From positions 1 through 46,653 of the forward strand of contig NZ_QDGA01000039.1 in the NCBI RefSeq assembly GCF_003347665.1: a stretch of DNA of 46,653 bases. Reading direction: 5' to 3'. Source of the DNA: Microvirga calopogonii. Lineage in GTDB: Bacteria > Pseudomonadota > Alphaproteobacteria > Rhizobiales > Beijerinckiaceae. This document shows, in pieces, positions 34,145 to 42,548 of this stretch (positions are counted from its first letter, which is position 1; each line of letters starts with the position of its first letter). The translations under genes and the position numbers were made by a program. Below the pieces are notes generated by a model, which saw only the letters and a program-made list of their open reading frames with translations, searched no databases and was not told the DNA's origin.

Positions 34145-34860
34145 CAATATCCCTCCACGAGGTTCCGCCTTCTTTAAGGTCGGAAACCCCCACGCATGAC
34201 CCGTTTCGAACACCAAGGCACAAAGGCCTCACAGGTTATCCAAAACGTGGCGCCCCCAATTGTACTAAAGATTGTTTGAATGCTTTTAAGTCGAGGCGGT
34301 CGCTGACTGCCGCCTCCTTCGTCTTCACTCAAGGTCTACCAAGTCTACCCCTTGGTAAAGGATGAGCCTTCGCTTGCTTCTTGAGAGAATGAAACAACGA
34401 CTTATCCCCGCACATGGTGAATTTAGTTCGAACTTTGAGTGAATGACTTCACGGCGAGCCGTTGAAGCAAATTGACCTTACACAGGGTGCGGGACGGGGT
34501 GCAATACGGCCGAGTCGAGTCGCAGGCGCTCGCAAGCCTCATCTTGCGTTCACAGCCTCGTCCACAGGTTTTGAATCTGGGCTTTAAAGTCCTGACTCTT
34601 CAACTGATTCACAGTTCCATCACAGCCTGTCCGAAGGCATGAAAAAAGAGTCTTTTCGCAACCTTGATTCAGAACCGATTCGTCCAGACTCGTGGGTGAT
34701 TCTGATGCTTCGCGATGCTTTGCCTGCTAAGCTATTGAATAAAATGGATGTTTTATGTGCAATTTGAATCCGGGTTGTGGAGCTTCCAACCTGTCTAACG
34801 GGGATAAAGTCAAGCTGTCGTGTGGATAAATTTTGGGGCCCGAATCCGACCCTAGACATG
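34145..34860. other. Candidate oriC / dnaA promoter region
   Basis: A long non-coding gap between dnaA and rpsT. A perfect DnaA box TTATCCACA is on the minus strand at 34829-34821. Near matches are TTATCCAAA (34236-34244), TTATCCCCG (34402-34410), its inverted copy at 34807-34799, and TCGTCCACA (34558-34566). Twelve GANTC sites, the CcrM methylation target, fall between 34512 and 34846. AT-rich stretches occur around 34720-34765. Origins lie close to dnaA in many bacteria, but in Caulobacter oriC is elsewhere, so this may instead be only the dnaA promoter region. Confidence 0.5.
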
Positions 34861-34888
34861 AAAAAAACCCGGCCGCGAGGCCGGGTTT
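34861..34888 (-). terminator. Intrinsic terminator of rpsT
   Basis: Ten-bp perfect stem AAACCCGGCC / GGCCGGGTTT with a GCGA loop; on the minus strand it ends in seven U. It lies 36 bp past the rpsT stop and insulates dnaA from rpsT. Confidence 0.95.
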
Positions 34889-34924
34889 GATCGACGATGA
34901 AAAGACAGCTGTAAGGGCTGCTTT

Positions 34925-35191
34925 TTAAGCGCTCAGCGTCTTGATACGGCTCGCGAGGCGCGAGACCTTCCGCGACGCGGTGTTCTTGTGCACGATGCCC
35001 TTCTGAGCGGCGCGCATCATCTCCGGCTCGGCAGCGCGCAGGGCGGCGACAGCCTCGGTCTGATTGCCGGCGGCAATCGCCTCTTCGACCTTGCGGACGA
35101 AGGTCCGCATCCGGCTGCGACGCGACTTGTTGATCGCGGTGCGCTTCGCGATCTTGCGGGTCATCTTCTTGGCGGACACGGTGTTGGCCAT
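34925..35191 (-). CDS. rpsT: 30S ribosomal protein S20
   Basis: 88 aa, standard length. Begins MANTVSAKKMTRKIAKRTA, with the basic helical pattern RRSRMRTFVRKVEEAIAAGN and a C-terminal VHKNTASRKVSRLASRIKTL, all typical of S20, which binds 16S rRNA early in 30S assembly. It stands alone, with its own terminator. rpsT upstream of dnaA is a common alphaproteobacterial arrangement. Confidence 0.97.
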   Translation of the reverse strand: MANTVSAKKMTRKIAKRTAINKSRRSRMRTFVRKVEEAIAAGNQTEAVAALRAAEPEMMRAAQKGIVHKNTASRKVSRLASRIKTLSA

Positions 35192-35366
35192 GGCCCATCC
35201 TCGTTCTTGTTAAAATCCCGATGCGCCAAGCTCGAGCTCGTCGAGAGCTCCGGCAGCGACCGGTTGATTGCATGGAAACCGAAGAGCCCGCGGGACGCGC
35301 GGGCTCATGTGAGGCGGCTTATAGACGCGAAGGCTGCGAACGTCAACGACCATAGCCCTTTGCGCG

Positions 35367-36170
35367 TCAAAAAAGCGCCAGGGACACCTTCTGAAGGGCT
35401 TGCCGCCAGGGGTTGGACGGGTCGAGCAGGAGCCTGAGCGCCATGAGGCCCGAGACCAGAACCAGGAGCGGGCGAATGATCCGGGACCCCAGATGCATGG
35501 CAAGCCGCGATCCGGCCTGGGCGCCGAGAAAGGAGGCTCCGGCCATGGCCAGCCCGACCGGCCAGACCACCGCGCCGGTCGATGCATAGAGAAGAAGGCT
35601 GCCGAAATTGCTCGCGAAATTGACAAGCTTGGTATGGGCCGTCGCCTTGACCACGCCGTAGCCGAGGAGCGTCACGAAGGCCAACATATAGAAGGAGCCT
35701 GCGCCGGGCCCGAAAATGCCGTCGTAGAAGCCGATGGCGACCGGCGCGGTGAGGCCGAAGGCGAGGGCCGTCATGCGGGCATGGGCATCCTCGTCCTTCA
35801 TCTTGCGCGAGAGGGCGAAGTAGATGGCCATGGCGATGAGCAGCACGGGGATCAGCACCTCGAGCACGGCGCGTGGCAGGAACTGCACGCACAGGGCCCC
35901 GGCGATGCTGCTCGCGAATGCCACCAGGGTGAAGCCCCAGGCCTTGCGCCACTCGATCAGTCCCTTGCGACCGAAGGTATAGGTGGCGGAGGCAGCGGCC
36001 ACCGAGCCCTGCACCTTGTTGGTGGCGATGGCCTGGGCCGGATCGAGGCCCGCGAGCAGGAGGGCGGGCACGGTCAGAAGCCCGCCGCCTCCGGCAATGG
36101 AATCCACGAAGCCCGCAAGGAAGGAAACCGCGGCGAGAGCCGCGATCATGTCGAAGCCGATGTCGGTCAC
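35367..36170 (-). CDS. TSUP (TauE/SafE) family membrane transporter
   Basis: 267 aa from the GTG at 36170, two bases after the enoyl-CoA hydratase stop; an ATG at 36149 is an alternative. Seven to eight membrane helices with the family's two half-repeats: AGFVDSIAGGGGLLTVPAL in the first and GFYDGIFGPGAGSFYMLAF in the second. Members move sulfite, sulfoacetate, taurine-derived anions and other small acids across the inner membrane. The gene is coupled to enoyl-CoA hydratase by position, but no common pathway is evident. Substrate unknown. Confidence 0.9.
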   Translation of the reverse strand: MTDIGFDMIAALAAVSFLAGFVDSIAGGGGLLTVPALLLAGLDPAQAIATNKVQGSVAAASATYTFGRKGLIEWRKAWGFTLVAFASSIAGALCVQFLPRAVLEVLIPVLLIAMAIYFALSRKMKDEDAHARMTALAFGLTAPVAIGFYDGIFGPGAGSFYMLAFVTLLGYGVVKATAHTKLVNFASNFGSLLLYASTGAVVWPVGLAMAGASFLGAQAGSRLAMHLGSRIIRPLLVLVSGLMALRLLLDPSNPWRQALQKVSLALF

Positions 36171-36172
36171 GT

Positions 36173-36946
36173 CTACTGGTTCTTGAACTCGGGTGCGCGC
36201 TTCCCGACGAAGGCCGCCATGCCTTCCTTCTGGTCGGCGGTGGCGAACATGGCGTGGAACAGGCGCCGCTCGAATCGGATACCCTCGGAGAGCGAGACCT
36301 CGTCGGCGCGGTTGATGGTTTCCTTGGTCATCATGGCGATGGGCAGCGACATGGACGCGATGGTCTCCGCCGTCTTCATGGCCTCGCCGATGAGATCGGC
36401 CAGCGGCACCACACGGGCCACCAGCCCGGAGCGCTCGGCCTCCTCGGCGCCCATCAGGCGGCCCGTCAGGCACATCTCCATGGCCTTGGCCTTGCCGATG
36501 AGCCGGGTCAGGCGCTGTGTGCCGCCCATGCCGGGCATCACGCCGAGCTTGATTTCCGGCTGGCCGAACTTGGCGTTGTCCGCCGCGATGATGAAGTCGC
36601 ACATCATGGCGAACTCGCAGCCGCCGCCGAGGGCAAAGCCTGCCACTGCGGCGATCATCGGCTTGCGTCGGCCCGACACCTTCTCCCAGCCCGAGAAGAA
36701 ATCGGCCATGTAGGTGTGCGGATAGGTGAGCTCGGCCATTTCCTTGATGTCCGCGCCCGCCGCGAAGGCCTTCTCCGAACCGGTGATGACGATGCAGCCG
36801 ATCGTCTGATCCGCCTCGAAGGCGTCGAGCGCCTGGTTCACCTCGTTCAGCAGAGCCGAATTGAGGGCGTTCAGGGCCTGGGGCCGATTGAGGGTGATCA
36901 GCCCCACCTTATCGCGCGTCTCAACGAGAATCGTCTCAAAAGCCAT
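36173..36946 (-). CDS. Enoyl-CoA hydratase
   Basis: 257 aa, the normal length. The crotonase oxyanion motif AGADIKEM and both catalytic glutamates are present: Glu111 in GGGCEFAMMCD and Glu131 in GQPEIKLGVMPGMGGTQRL, as in mitochondrial ECHS1, with which it is very similar overall. It hydrates trans-2-enoyl-CoA to L-3-hydroxyacyl-CoA in fatty-acid beta-oxidation. It is followed within two bases by the TSUP gene. The gap to mutM upstream is 87 bp, so mutM, ECH and TSUP may share a transcript. Confidence 0.96.
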   Translation of the reverse strand: MAFETILVETRDKVGLITLNRPQALNALNSALLNEVNQALDAFEADQTIGCIVITGSEKAFAAGADIKEMAELTYPHTYMADFFSGWEKVSGRRKPMIAAVAGFALGGGCEFAMMCDFIIAADNAKFGQPEIKLGVMPGMGGTQRLTRLIGKAKAMEMCLTGRLMGAEEAERSGLVARVVPLADLIGEAMKTAETIASMSLPIAMMTKETINRADEVSLSEGIRFERRLFHAMFATADQKEGMAAFVGKRAPEFKNQ

Positions 36947-37033
36947 GCCGGCATCTCCTCATCGTCGAATGGGACACCGGTAGGCGAGGCTTCCAGGGAC
37001 GGCAAGCAGAAATCGGGACGCAGCGTGTCCGCC

Positions 37034-37927
37034 TTAAGACGAGGATCGCTTCTGGCATTCGGGACAATAGAAGGTGGAGCGTCCGGACTGCACGAGCCGC
37101 GTCACCGTGCCGGTGCAATCAGGGGTCACGCACGCTTCTCCCTCCCGGTCGTAAACCCGGAAGGAGTGCTGGAAGTAGCCCAGCGAGCCGTCCACCTGCG
37201 CGTGGTCGCGCAGGGTCGACCCGCCGGCCTCGACGGCCTCGGCGAGCACGTCCCGAATGACATCGGCCAATTGGTATGCCTTGTCGGTCGGCTTTCCCTT
37301 CTTCGTCGCGAGCGAGCCGGCTGGTGCCTCCGGGTGGAGGCCGGTGCGGAACAGGGCCTCGCAGACATAGATGTTGCCCAGGCCGGCGATCAGGCGCTGG
37401 TCGAGGAGAGCCGCCTTCAGCGGCGTGCGCTTGCCCGCGAAGAGCTTGGCTATGGTCTTACCCGATAGCTCGTTGCCGAGGGGCTCGATGCCCATGCCGG
37501 CGAAGTGCTTCGAGGTCTCGATGGCCGATCGGGGAACGAGATCCATGAAGCCGAAGCGGCGGGCGTCGTTGTAGGTGACGATCGCTCCGTTGGAGAGCTG
37601 GAATACCACGTGATCGTGGGCACCCAAGGACCCGTGCTCATGATGGAATTCCCCGGGCATGCGGGTAGTCCCGCCCTTCGTCACGAGAAAGCGCCCCGAC
37701 ATGCCCAGATGCATCACGAGCACCTCGCCCGAAGCGAGATCGGCGAGGAGATACTTGGCCCGGCGGCCCAAAGCCGTGATCTCCTGGCCTTCCAGGCGCT
37801 CGGCAAATCGTTCCGGGAAGGGAAAGCGCAGGTCCGGCCGGCGCTGGGTCACCTTGGTGAAGCGGGCGCCGACCATGGCGGGTTCGAGGCCGCGGCGCAC
37901 GGTTTCGACTTCGGGCAATTCGGGCAT
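37034..37927 (-). CDS. mutM: Formamidopyrimidine-DNA glycosylase
   Basis: 297 aa. The start is the ATG at 37927 rather than one codon earlier, because the catalytic proline must be residue 2 after Met removal: MPELPEVETV. Glu3 and Lys58 (RRAKYLLADL) are in place. The C-terminal zinc finger has cysteines 266, 271, 288 and 291 (CVTPDC, YCPEC). It excises 8-oxoguanine and formamidopyrimidines and nicks the abasic strand. It is divergent from ubiE, 95 bp apart, as in several alphaproteobacteria. Confidence 0.97.
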   Translation of the reverse strand: MPELPEVETVRRGLEPAMVGARFTKVTQRRPDLRFPFPERFAERLEGQEITALGRRAKYLLADLASGEVLVMHLGMSGRFLVTKGGTTRMPGEFHHEHGSLGAHDHVVFQLSNGAIVTYNDARRFGFMDLVPRSAIETSKHFAGMGIEPLGNELSGKTIAKLFAGKRTPLKAALLDQRLIAGLGNIYVCEALFRTGLHPEAPAGSLATKKGKPTDKAYQLADVIRDVLAEAVEAGGSTLRDHAQVDGSLGYFQHSFRVYDREGEACVTPDCTGTVTRLVQSGRSTFYCPECQKRSSS

Positions 37928-38022
37928 CAACCATCTCTCGGCTTCTTGAGACCTCTTACATAGCCATCCGGTCCCGCTTCCGCTATGGATCGCGACAACA
38001 GGTGAAGGGTTTGGTGAGGATC

Positions 38023-38772
38023 ATGACCGACGAGAACACCCATTTCGGGTTCCAGTCCGTGCCGCTCGGCGAGAAGCAGGGCAAGGTCAACGAGGTCTTC
38101 CGCTCCGTGGCGAGCCGCTACGACATCATGAACGACCTCATGTCGGCCGGGCTCCACCGCTTGTGGAAAGACGCCCTCGTCTCGACCCTGCGCCCCCCGC
38201 GCGACCGGCCGTTCCGCCATCTCGACGTGGCAGGCGGCACCGGCGACGTGGCCTTCCGCATCCTGGACGAGAGCGGCCCGCAGACCCGGGTGACCGTGCT
38301 CGACATCAATGGTGAAATGCTCAAGGTCGGGGCGGAGCGGGCCGGCCATCGCTATGAAGGCCGCATCGACTTCGTCGAGGCCAATGCGGAGGAACTGCCG
38401 CTCGAGTCCAAGACCTATGACGCCTACACCATCGCCTTCGGGATCCGGAACGTGCCGCGCATCGATGCGGCGCTGCGCGAGGCGCATCGGGTGCTCAAGC
38501 CCGGTGGACGATTCCTGTGCCTCGAATTCTCCAAGGTCGACGTGCCGGTCCTCGACAGGATCTACGACGCCTATTCCTTCAACGTCATCCCGAAGCTCGG
38601 AGGCATGGTGACGGGCGATGCCGAGTCCTACCAGTACTTGGTGGAGTCGATCCGCCGCTTCCCACCGCCGGCCGCCTTTGCCCGGATGATCGAGGACGCA
38701 GGATTCAAACGTGTCACGCACCGGACATTGACGGCGGGCGTCGTCGCCATTCATTCCGGCTGGAAGATCTGA
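38023..38772 (+). CDS. ubiE: UbiE: demethylmenaquinone / 2-methoxy-6-polyprenyl-1,4-benzoquinol methyltransferase
   Basis: 249 aa from the ATG at 38023, which has GGTGAGG upstream; a GTG at 38002 is less likely. SAM motif I is LDVAGGTGDVAFRI; the UbiE signature stretch RYDIMNDLMSAGLHRLWK is near the start, and NVPRIDAALREAHRVLKPGG and DAYSFNVIPKLGGMV follow. It performs the C-methylation in ubiquinone synthesis in the cytoplasm, and menaquinone synthesis where that exists. It opens a rightward operon: ubiB begins three bases after its stop. Confidence 0.97.
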   Translation: MTDENTHFGFQSVPLGEKQGKVNEVFRSVASRYDIMNDLMSAGLHRLWKDALVSTLRPPRDRPFRHLDVAGGTGDVAFRILDESGPQTRVTVLDINGEMLKVGAERAGHRYEGRIDFVEANAEELPLESKTYDAYTIAFGIRNVPRIDAALREAHRVLKPGGRFLCLEFSKVDVPVLDRIYDAYSFNVIPKLGGMVTGDAESYQYLVESIRRFPPPAAFARMIEDAGFKRVTHRTLTAGVVAIHSGWKI

Positions 38773-38775
38773 CAC

Positions 38776-40350
38776 GTGATCGGCAGCCTCGTCCATTTCA
38801 CCCGGAACCTGCATGCAGGCTTCGTTCTGGCCCGCGAAGGCGCGCTCGCGCTCGTCGATCCGAGCGCCCTGCCGCCTGCCGCCCGTCTGGGTTTGCGCGT
38901 CGCGCGTCTGATCGAGCGGCCGCAGGCGGGCGACGGTGCCGCGCGCCTTTCCAAGGCGCTGACGCGGCTCGGGCCCTCATACGTGAAATTCGGCCAGTTC
39001 CTGGCGACCCGTCCCGACATCGTCGGCGTAGCCGCCGCGCGCGACCTGGAGCGGCTGCAGGACCGCATGCCGCCTTTCCCCCGTGCGGAAGCGGTGCGCA
39101 TGGTGGAAGCCGCGCTCGGCCGTCCCATCGAAGCGTTGTTTCTGGAATTCAGCGAGCCGATCGCGGCCGCTTCGATCGCTCAGGTCCACAAGGCCCGCAT
39201 CCGCACTGCCGACGGGGAGGAAACCGTCGCCGTGAAGGTGGTGCGGCCCGGCGTGCGCGAGGGCTTCGCCCGTGACCTCCAGGCCATGCGCGCGGCCGCC
39301 CGCCTGTTCGAGCGCTTGGTTCCCGATGCGCGCCGCCTGAAGCCGCTGGAGATCGTGGAGGCGCTCGCCCGTTCCGTCGCGGTCGAGATGGATCTGCGCC
39401 TCGAAGCGGCCGCCGTCTCCGAACTCGCGGAAAACACCAAGGACGATCCCGATTTCCGCGTGCCGAAGCCGGAATGGGATCTCACCGCCCGGGACGTGCT
39501 CACCACCACCTGGATCGAGGGCATCCGCCTCAACGACCTGGCGGGGATCGAGGCGGCGGGCCTCGACCGGGTGGCCCTGGGCCGCACGGTGATCCAGTCC
39601 TTCCTGCGCCATGCCATCCGCGACGGCTACTTTCACGCCGACATGCATCCCGGAAACCTGTTCGTGGATGCGGAAGGCCGTCTCGTCGCCGTCGATTTCG
39701 GCATCATGGGCCGGCTCGGCATGAAGGAACGGCGCTTCCTGGCCGAGATCCTGCTCGGCTTCATCCGCCGCGACTACCTGCGCGTGGCGCAGGTTCACTT
39801 CGAGGCCGGGTACGTGCCGCCACACCATTCGGTGGAGGATTTCGCGCAGGCCATCCGGGCCATCGGCGAACCCATCCACGACCGACGAGCCGATGAGATC
39901 TCGATGGCGAAGCTCCTGACGCTTCTTTTCGAAATCACGGCCCTCTTCGACATGGCGACCCGCATCGAGCTCGTCATGTTGCAGAAGACCATGGTCGTGG
40001 TGGAAGGCGTGGCCCGCAATCTCGATCCGAAACTCGACATGTGGACCACCTCCGAGCCCGTGGTCCGCGACTGGATCGAACGGAACCTCGGTCCGCTCGG
40101 CCGCGCCGAGCAGGCGGGGCGCGGTCTGTGGACGCTCGCCGGCGTCATCGGCGACCTGCCGGAGCTGGCGCTCCGGGCCGAGCGCGTGCTCAACCAGCTC
40201 GAGGACGTAACCGCGAAGGGCGTCGCCCTCGACCAGGACAGCGTTGCCGCCATCGGCCGCGCCGAGGCCCGGGGCAACCGCTGGGGCGTGGCGGCCTTGT
40301 GGATCATCGCCGCCTCCCTGATGATCATGCTGTTCAGGGGCTTCGCATGA
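38776..40350 (+). CDS. ubiB: UbiB: ADCK-family atypical kinase required for ubiquinone synthesis
   Basis: 524 aa from a GTG start. The family's KxGQ motif is KFGQFLATRPD (71-74); the Ala-rich loop is AAASIAQVHKA; VAVKVVRPGV has the ATP-binding lysine; FHADMHPGNLFV is the catalytic loop; VDFGIMGR carries the metal-binding aspartate. Two C-terminal hydrophobic segments (the ALWIIAASLMIMLF region) anchor it in the membrane. UbiB-type proteins support ubiquinone synthesis through ATPase activity, perhaps by extracting lipid intermediates. It overlaps coaBC by four bases. Confidence 0.96.
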   Translation: MIGSLVHFTRNLHAGFVLAREGALALVDPSALPPAARLGLRVARLIERPQAGDGAARLSKALTRLGPSYVKFGQFLATRPDIVGVAAARDLERLQDRMPPFPRAEAVRMVEAALGRPIEALFLEFSEPIAAASIAQVHKARIRTADGEETVAVKVVRPGVREGFARDLQAMRAAARLFERLVPDARRLKPLEIVEALARSVAVEMDLRLEAAAVSELAENTKDDPDFRVPKPEWDLTARDVLTTTWIEGIRLNDLAGIEAAGLDRVALGRTVIQSFLRHAIRDGYFHADMHPGNLFVDAEGRLVAVDFGIMGRLGMKERRFLAEILLGFIRRDYLRVAQVHFEAGYVPPHHSVEDFAQAIRAIGEPIHDRRADEISMAKLLTLLFEITALFDMATRIELVMLQKTMVVVEGVARNLDPKLDMWTTSEPVVRDWIERNLGPLGRAEQAGRGLWTLAGVIGDLPELALRAERVLNQLEDVTAKGVALDQDSVAAIGRAEARGNRWGVAALWIIAASLMIMLFRGFA

Positions 40351-41561
40351 CGGCGCTTTCAGGCAAACGCATCCTCCTCGTCATCGGCGGCGGCATCGCG
40401 GCCTACAAGTCGCTCGACCTTATCCGCCGCCTGCGCGAGCGCGGCGCCTCCGTCCGGTGTGTTCTCACCAACGGGGCACAGCAATTCATCACGCCGCTCG
40501 CGGCTTCCGCGCTGACCGGCCAGCGGTCGCACACTGAGCTTTTCGACCGCGAGGACGAGGCCGATATCGGCCACATCCGCTTGGCCCGCGATGCCGATCT
40601 CGTGGTCGTCGCACCGGCCACCGCCAATCTCATGGCGAAGATGGCGGGCGGCCATGCTGACGATCTCGCCTCCACGGTCCTTCTTGCCACCACGCTGCCG
40701 ATCCTGATCGCGCCAGCCATGAACGTGCGCATGTGGCTGCATCCGGCAACGCAACGAAATCTGAAAGCGCTTGAGGACGACGGCGTTCATGTGGTCGGGC
40801 CCAATGACGGTGCCATGGCGGAAGTCGAGTTCGGCCCCGGCCGCATGGCCGAGCCCCTGGAGATCGTGGCGTCGGCGGAACGCCTGCTCGCGCCGTCCGG
40901 GCCGCTCGCCGGCAAGCACGTGATCGTCACCTCCGGTCCGACGCACGAGCCCATCGATCCGGTGCGCTACATCGCCAACCGCTCCTCCGGCAAGCAGGGC
41001 CACGCCATCGCGAAGGCGGCGGCCGAAGCCGGTGCGCGCGTGACGCTGATCTCAGGCCCCGTGACGCTGCCGGACCCTTCAGGCGTGACGACGGTGCACG
41101 TGGAAAGCGCCCGCGAGATGCTGCAGGCGGTGGAAATGGCTCTGCCGGCCGATATCGGCATCTTCGCGGCCGCCGTCGCCGACTGGCGTGTGGCCAATGC
41201 GGGCGAGCAGAAGATCAAGAAGAAGGACGGCGCGCTGCCGAACCTGTCGCTGACGGAAAATCCCGACATTCTCGCCACCATCTCGCATCTGACCGAGAAC
41301 CGCCCGCCGCTCATGGTGGGCTTCGCGGCCGAGACCGAGCATGTGATCGAGCACGCCAAGCAGAAGCTCGCCAAGAAGGGCTGCGATCTCATCGTCGCCA
41401 ACGATGTGTCCGCCGCTGCGGGCGTCATGGGCGGCGACAGCAACAAAGTGCATCTCGTCACCGCCTCGGACGTGGAGACCTGGCCGACCCTGGCGAAAAC
41501 CGATGTGGCAACGAGGCTCGTCGAGCGCCTGGGCGCCATGGTGGGAGACGCAAAGCCATGA
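40347..41561 (+). CDS. coaBC: Bifunctional phosphopantothenoylcysteine decarboxylase / phosphopantothenate-cysteine ligase
   Basis: 404 aa. The N-terminal CoaC half (about 1-185) has the FMN-binding GGGIAAYKSLDLIRR, the catalytic histidine in the EADIGHIRLARDAD segment, and PAMNVRMW, the substrate-binding loop. The C-terminal CoaB half has SGPTHEPIDPVRYIANRSSG and AAVADWRVAN with KIKKKDG. Together they convert phosphopantothenate and cysteine to 4'-phosphopantetheine in coenzyme A synthesis. The start overlaps ubiB and the stop overlaps dut, each by four bases. Confidence 0.97.
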   Translation: MTALSGKRILLVIGGGIAAYKSLDLIRRLRERGASVRCVLTNGAQQFITPLAASALTGQRSHTELFDREDEADIGHIRLARDADLVVVAPATANLMAKMAGGHADDLASTVLLATTLPILIAPAMNVRMWLHPATQRNLKALEDDGVHVVGPNDGAMAEVEFGPGRMAEPLEIVASAERLLAPSGPLAGKHVIVTSGPTHEPIDPVRYIANRSSGKQGHAIAKAAAEAGARVTLISGPVTLPDPSGVTTVHVESAREMLQAVEMALPADIGIFAAAVADWRVANAGEQKIKKKDGALPNLSLTENPDILATISHLTENRPPLMVGFAAETEHVIEHAKQKLAKKGCDLIVANDVSAAAGVMGGDSNKVHLVTASDVETWPTLAKTDVATRLVERLGAMVGDAKP

Positions 41562-42013
41562 GCCGCCGCCTTCCGATTCAGCGTCTCGCCCATGCCGCCG
41601 ATCTGCCACTGCCGCGCTATGAGACGGCAGGCGCCGCAGGCATGGATCTTGTCGCGGCCAATCCTGCCGACGGACCGATTGTCCTGCAGCCGATGCAGCG
41701 CACGCTCGTCCCGACCGGCCTCGTGTTCCAGCTCGAGCCCGGCTTCGAGGCGCAGGTGCGTCCCCGTTCGGGCCTTGCCTTCAAGCATGGCGTCACCGTG
41801 CTCAATGCGCCCGGCACCATCGATGCGGATTATCGCGGCGAGGTGCAGGTGCTTCTCGTCAATCTCGGTTCCGAGCCATTCATCATCTCGCGTGGCATGC
41901 GCATCGCCCAAATGGTGATCGCGCCGGTAACCGTGGTAGAACCCGTCGCGGTGGGAGAGGTCGACGAGACCGACCGGGCCGCAGGCGGTTTCGGGTCGAC
42001 GGGGCTGGGATAA
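41558..42013 (+). CDS. dut: Deoxyuridine 5'-triphosphate nucleotidohydrolase (dUTPase)
   Basis: 151 aa, the standard trimeric dUTPase length. All five motifs are seen: AGMDLVAA, RPRSGLAFKHGVT, NAPGTIDADYRGEV (catalytic Asp), RIAQMVIAPV and the flexible C-terminal arm GGFGSTGLG. It hydrolyses dUTP to dUMP and pyrophosphate, keeping uracil out of DNA and supplying dUMP for thymidylate synthesis. It is the last of the coupled genes ubiE-ubiB-coaBC-dut; an Rrf2 gene follows after 12 bases. Confidence 0.98.
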   Translation: MSRRLPIQRLAHAADLPLPRYETAGAAGMDLVAANPADGPIVLQPMQRTLVPTGLVFQLEPGFEAQVRPRSGLAFKHGVTVLNAPGTIDADYRGEVQVLLVNLGSEPFIISRGMRIAQMVIAPVTVVEPVAVGEVDETDRAAGGFGSTGLG

Positions 42014-42025
42014 GGGAGCTCTCGC

Positions 42026-42475
42026 ATGAACTTTCTCTCGCGCCGCTCGCTTCTCGCTATCGCAGCCGTCACCGACATCGCCCTTCATGCTCGGCCGATG
42101 CCGGTCTCGGCGAAGGCGCTGGCCGCCCGTCACAACCTGCCTCCGCGCTATCTGGAACCGGTCCTGCAAGCCCTCGTTCGCCAAGGCATCCTGAAGGGCG
42201 TGCGCGGCCCCCGTGGCGGCTACGAACTCGCCCGCGAACGGCGGAGGATCACGGCGGGCGATATCGTGCGCATCGCCATGTCGGCCCTGGAGGAGGACGG
42301 CTCCTCGCCGATGCCGGAATCCCGTCTGGCCGAGGCCGTCGTTTCGCCGCTGGTCCAGCACGGAACCGAAGCGTTCCTGGCTGAGCTCGACAAGGTGACG
42401 GTGGAGGATCTGTGCCAGAAGGCACAGGTCGAAGCCGTTGTAGAAGCGATCCCTCCTGTCGATTTCACAATATGA
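42026..42475 (+). CDS. Rrf2-family transcriptional regulator (no Fe-S cysteines)
   Basis: 149 aa with GGGAG upstream. The Rrf2 winged helix is clear (about 1-75): PVSAKALAARHNLPPRYLEP and GVRGPRGGYELARERRRITA. Only one cysteine is present (EDLCQKAQ, near the C-terminus), so the three-cysteine Fe-S-cluster motif of IscR and NsrR is absent. That places it nearer CymR-type members. It is 73 bp upstream of cysK on the same strand, and CymR is known to bind CysK and control sulfur genes in Bacillus, so control of cysteine synthesis is a reasonable inference. Confidence 0.9.
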   Translation: MNFLSRRSLLAIAAVTDIALHARPMPVSAKALAARHNLPPRYLEPVLQALVRQGILKGVRGPRGGYELARERRRITAGDIVRIAMSALEEDGSSPMPESRLAEAVVSPLVQHGTEAFLAELDKVTVEDLCQKAQVEAVVEAIPPVDFTI

Positions 42476-42548
42476 TATGTAAATTCTGAGAAATATCGAC
42501 ACACCTTGCGGGAAAGGTTAAGTTTCCTCTGACCTAAGGAGGAAACTC

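Noticed and set aside
31943..34177. 744-aa rightward open frame
   Set aside because: It lies antisense to dnaN and dnaA, has no recognisable domain and an Arg/Gly/His-rich composition typical of shadow frames in GC-rich genes.
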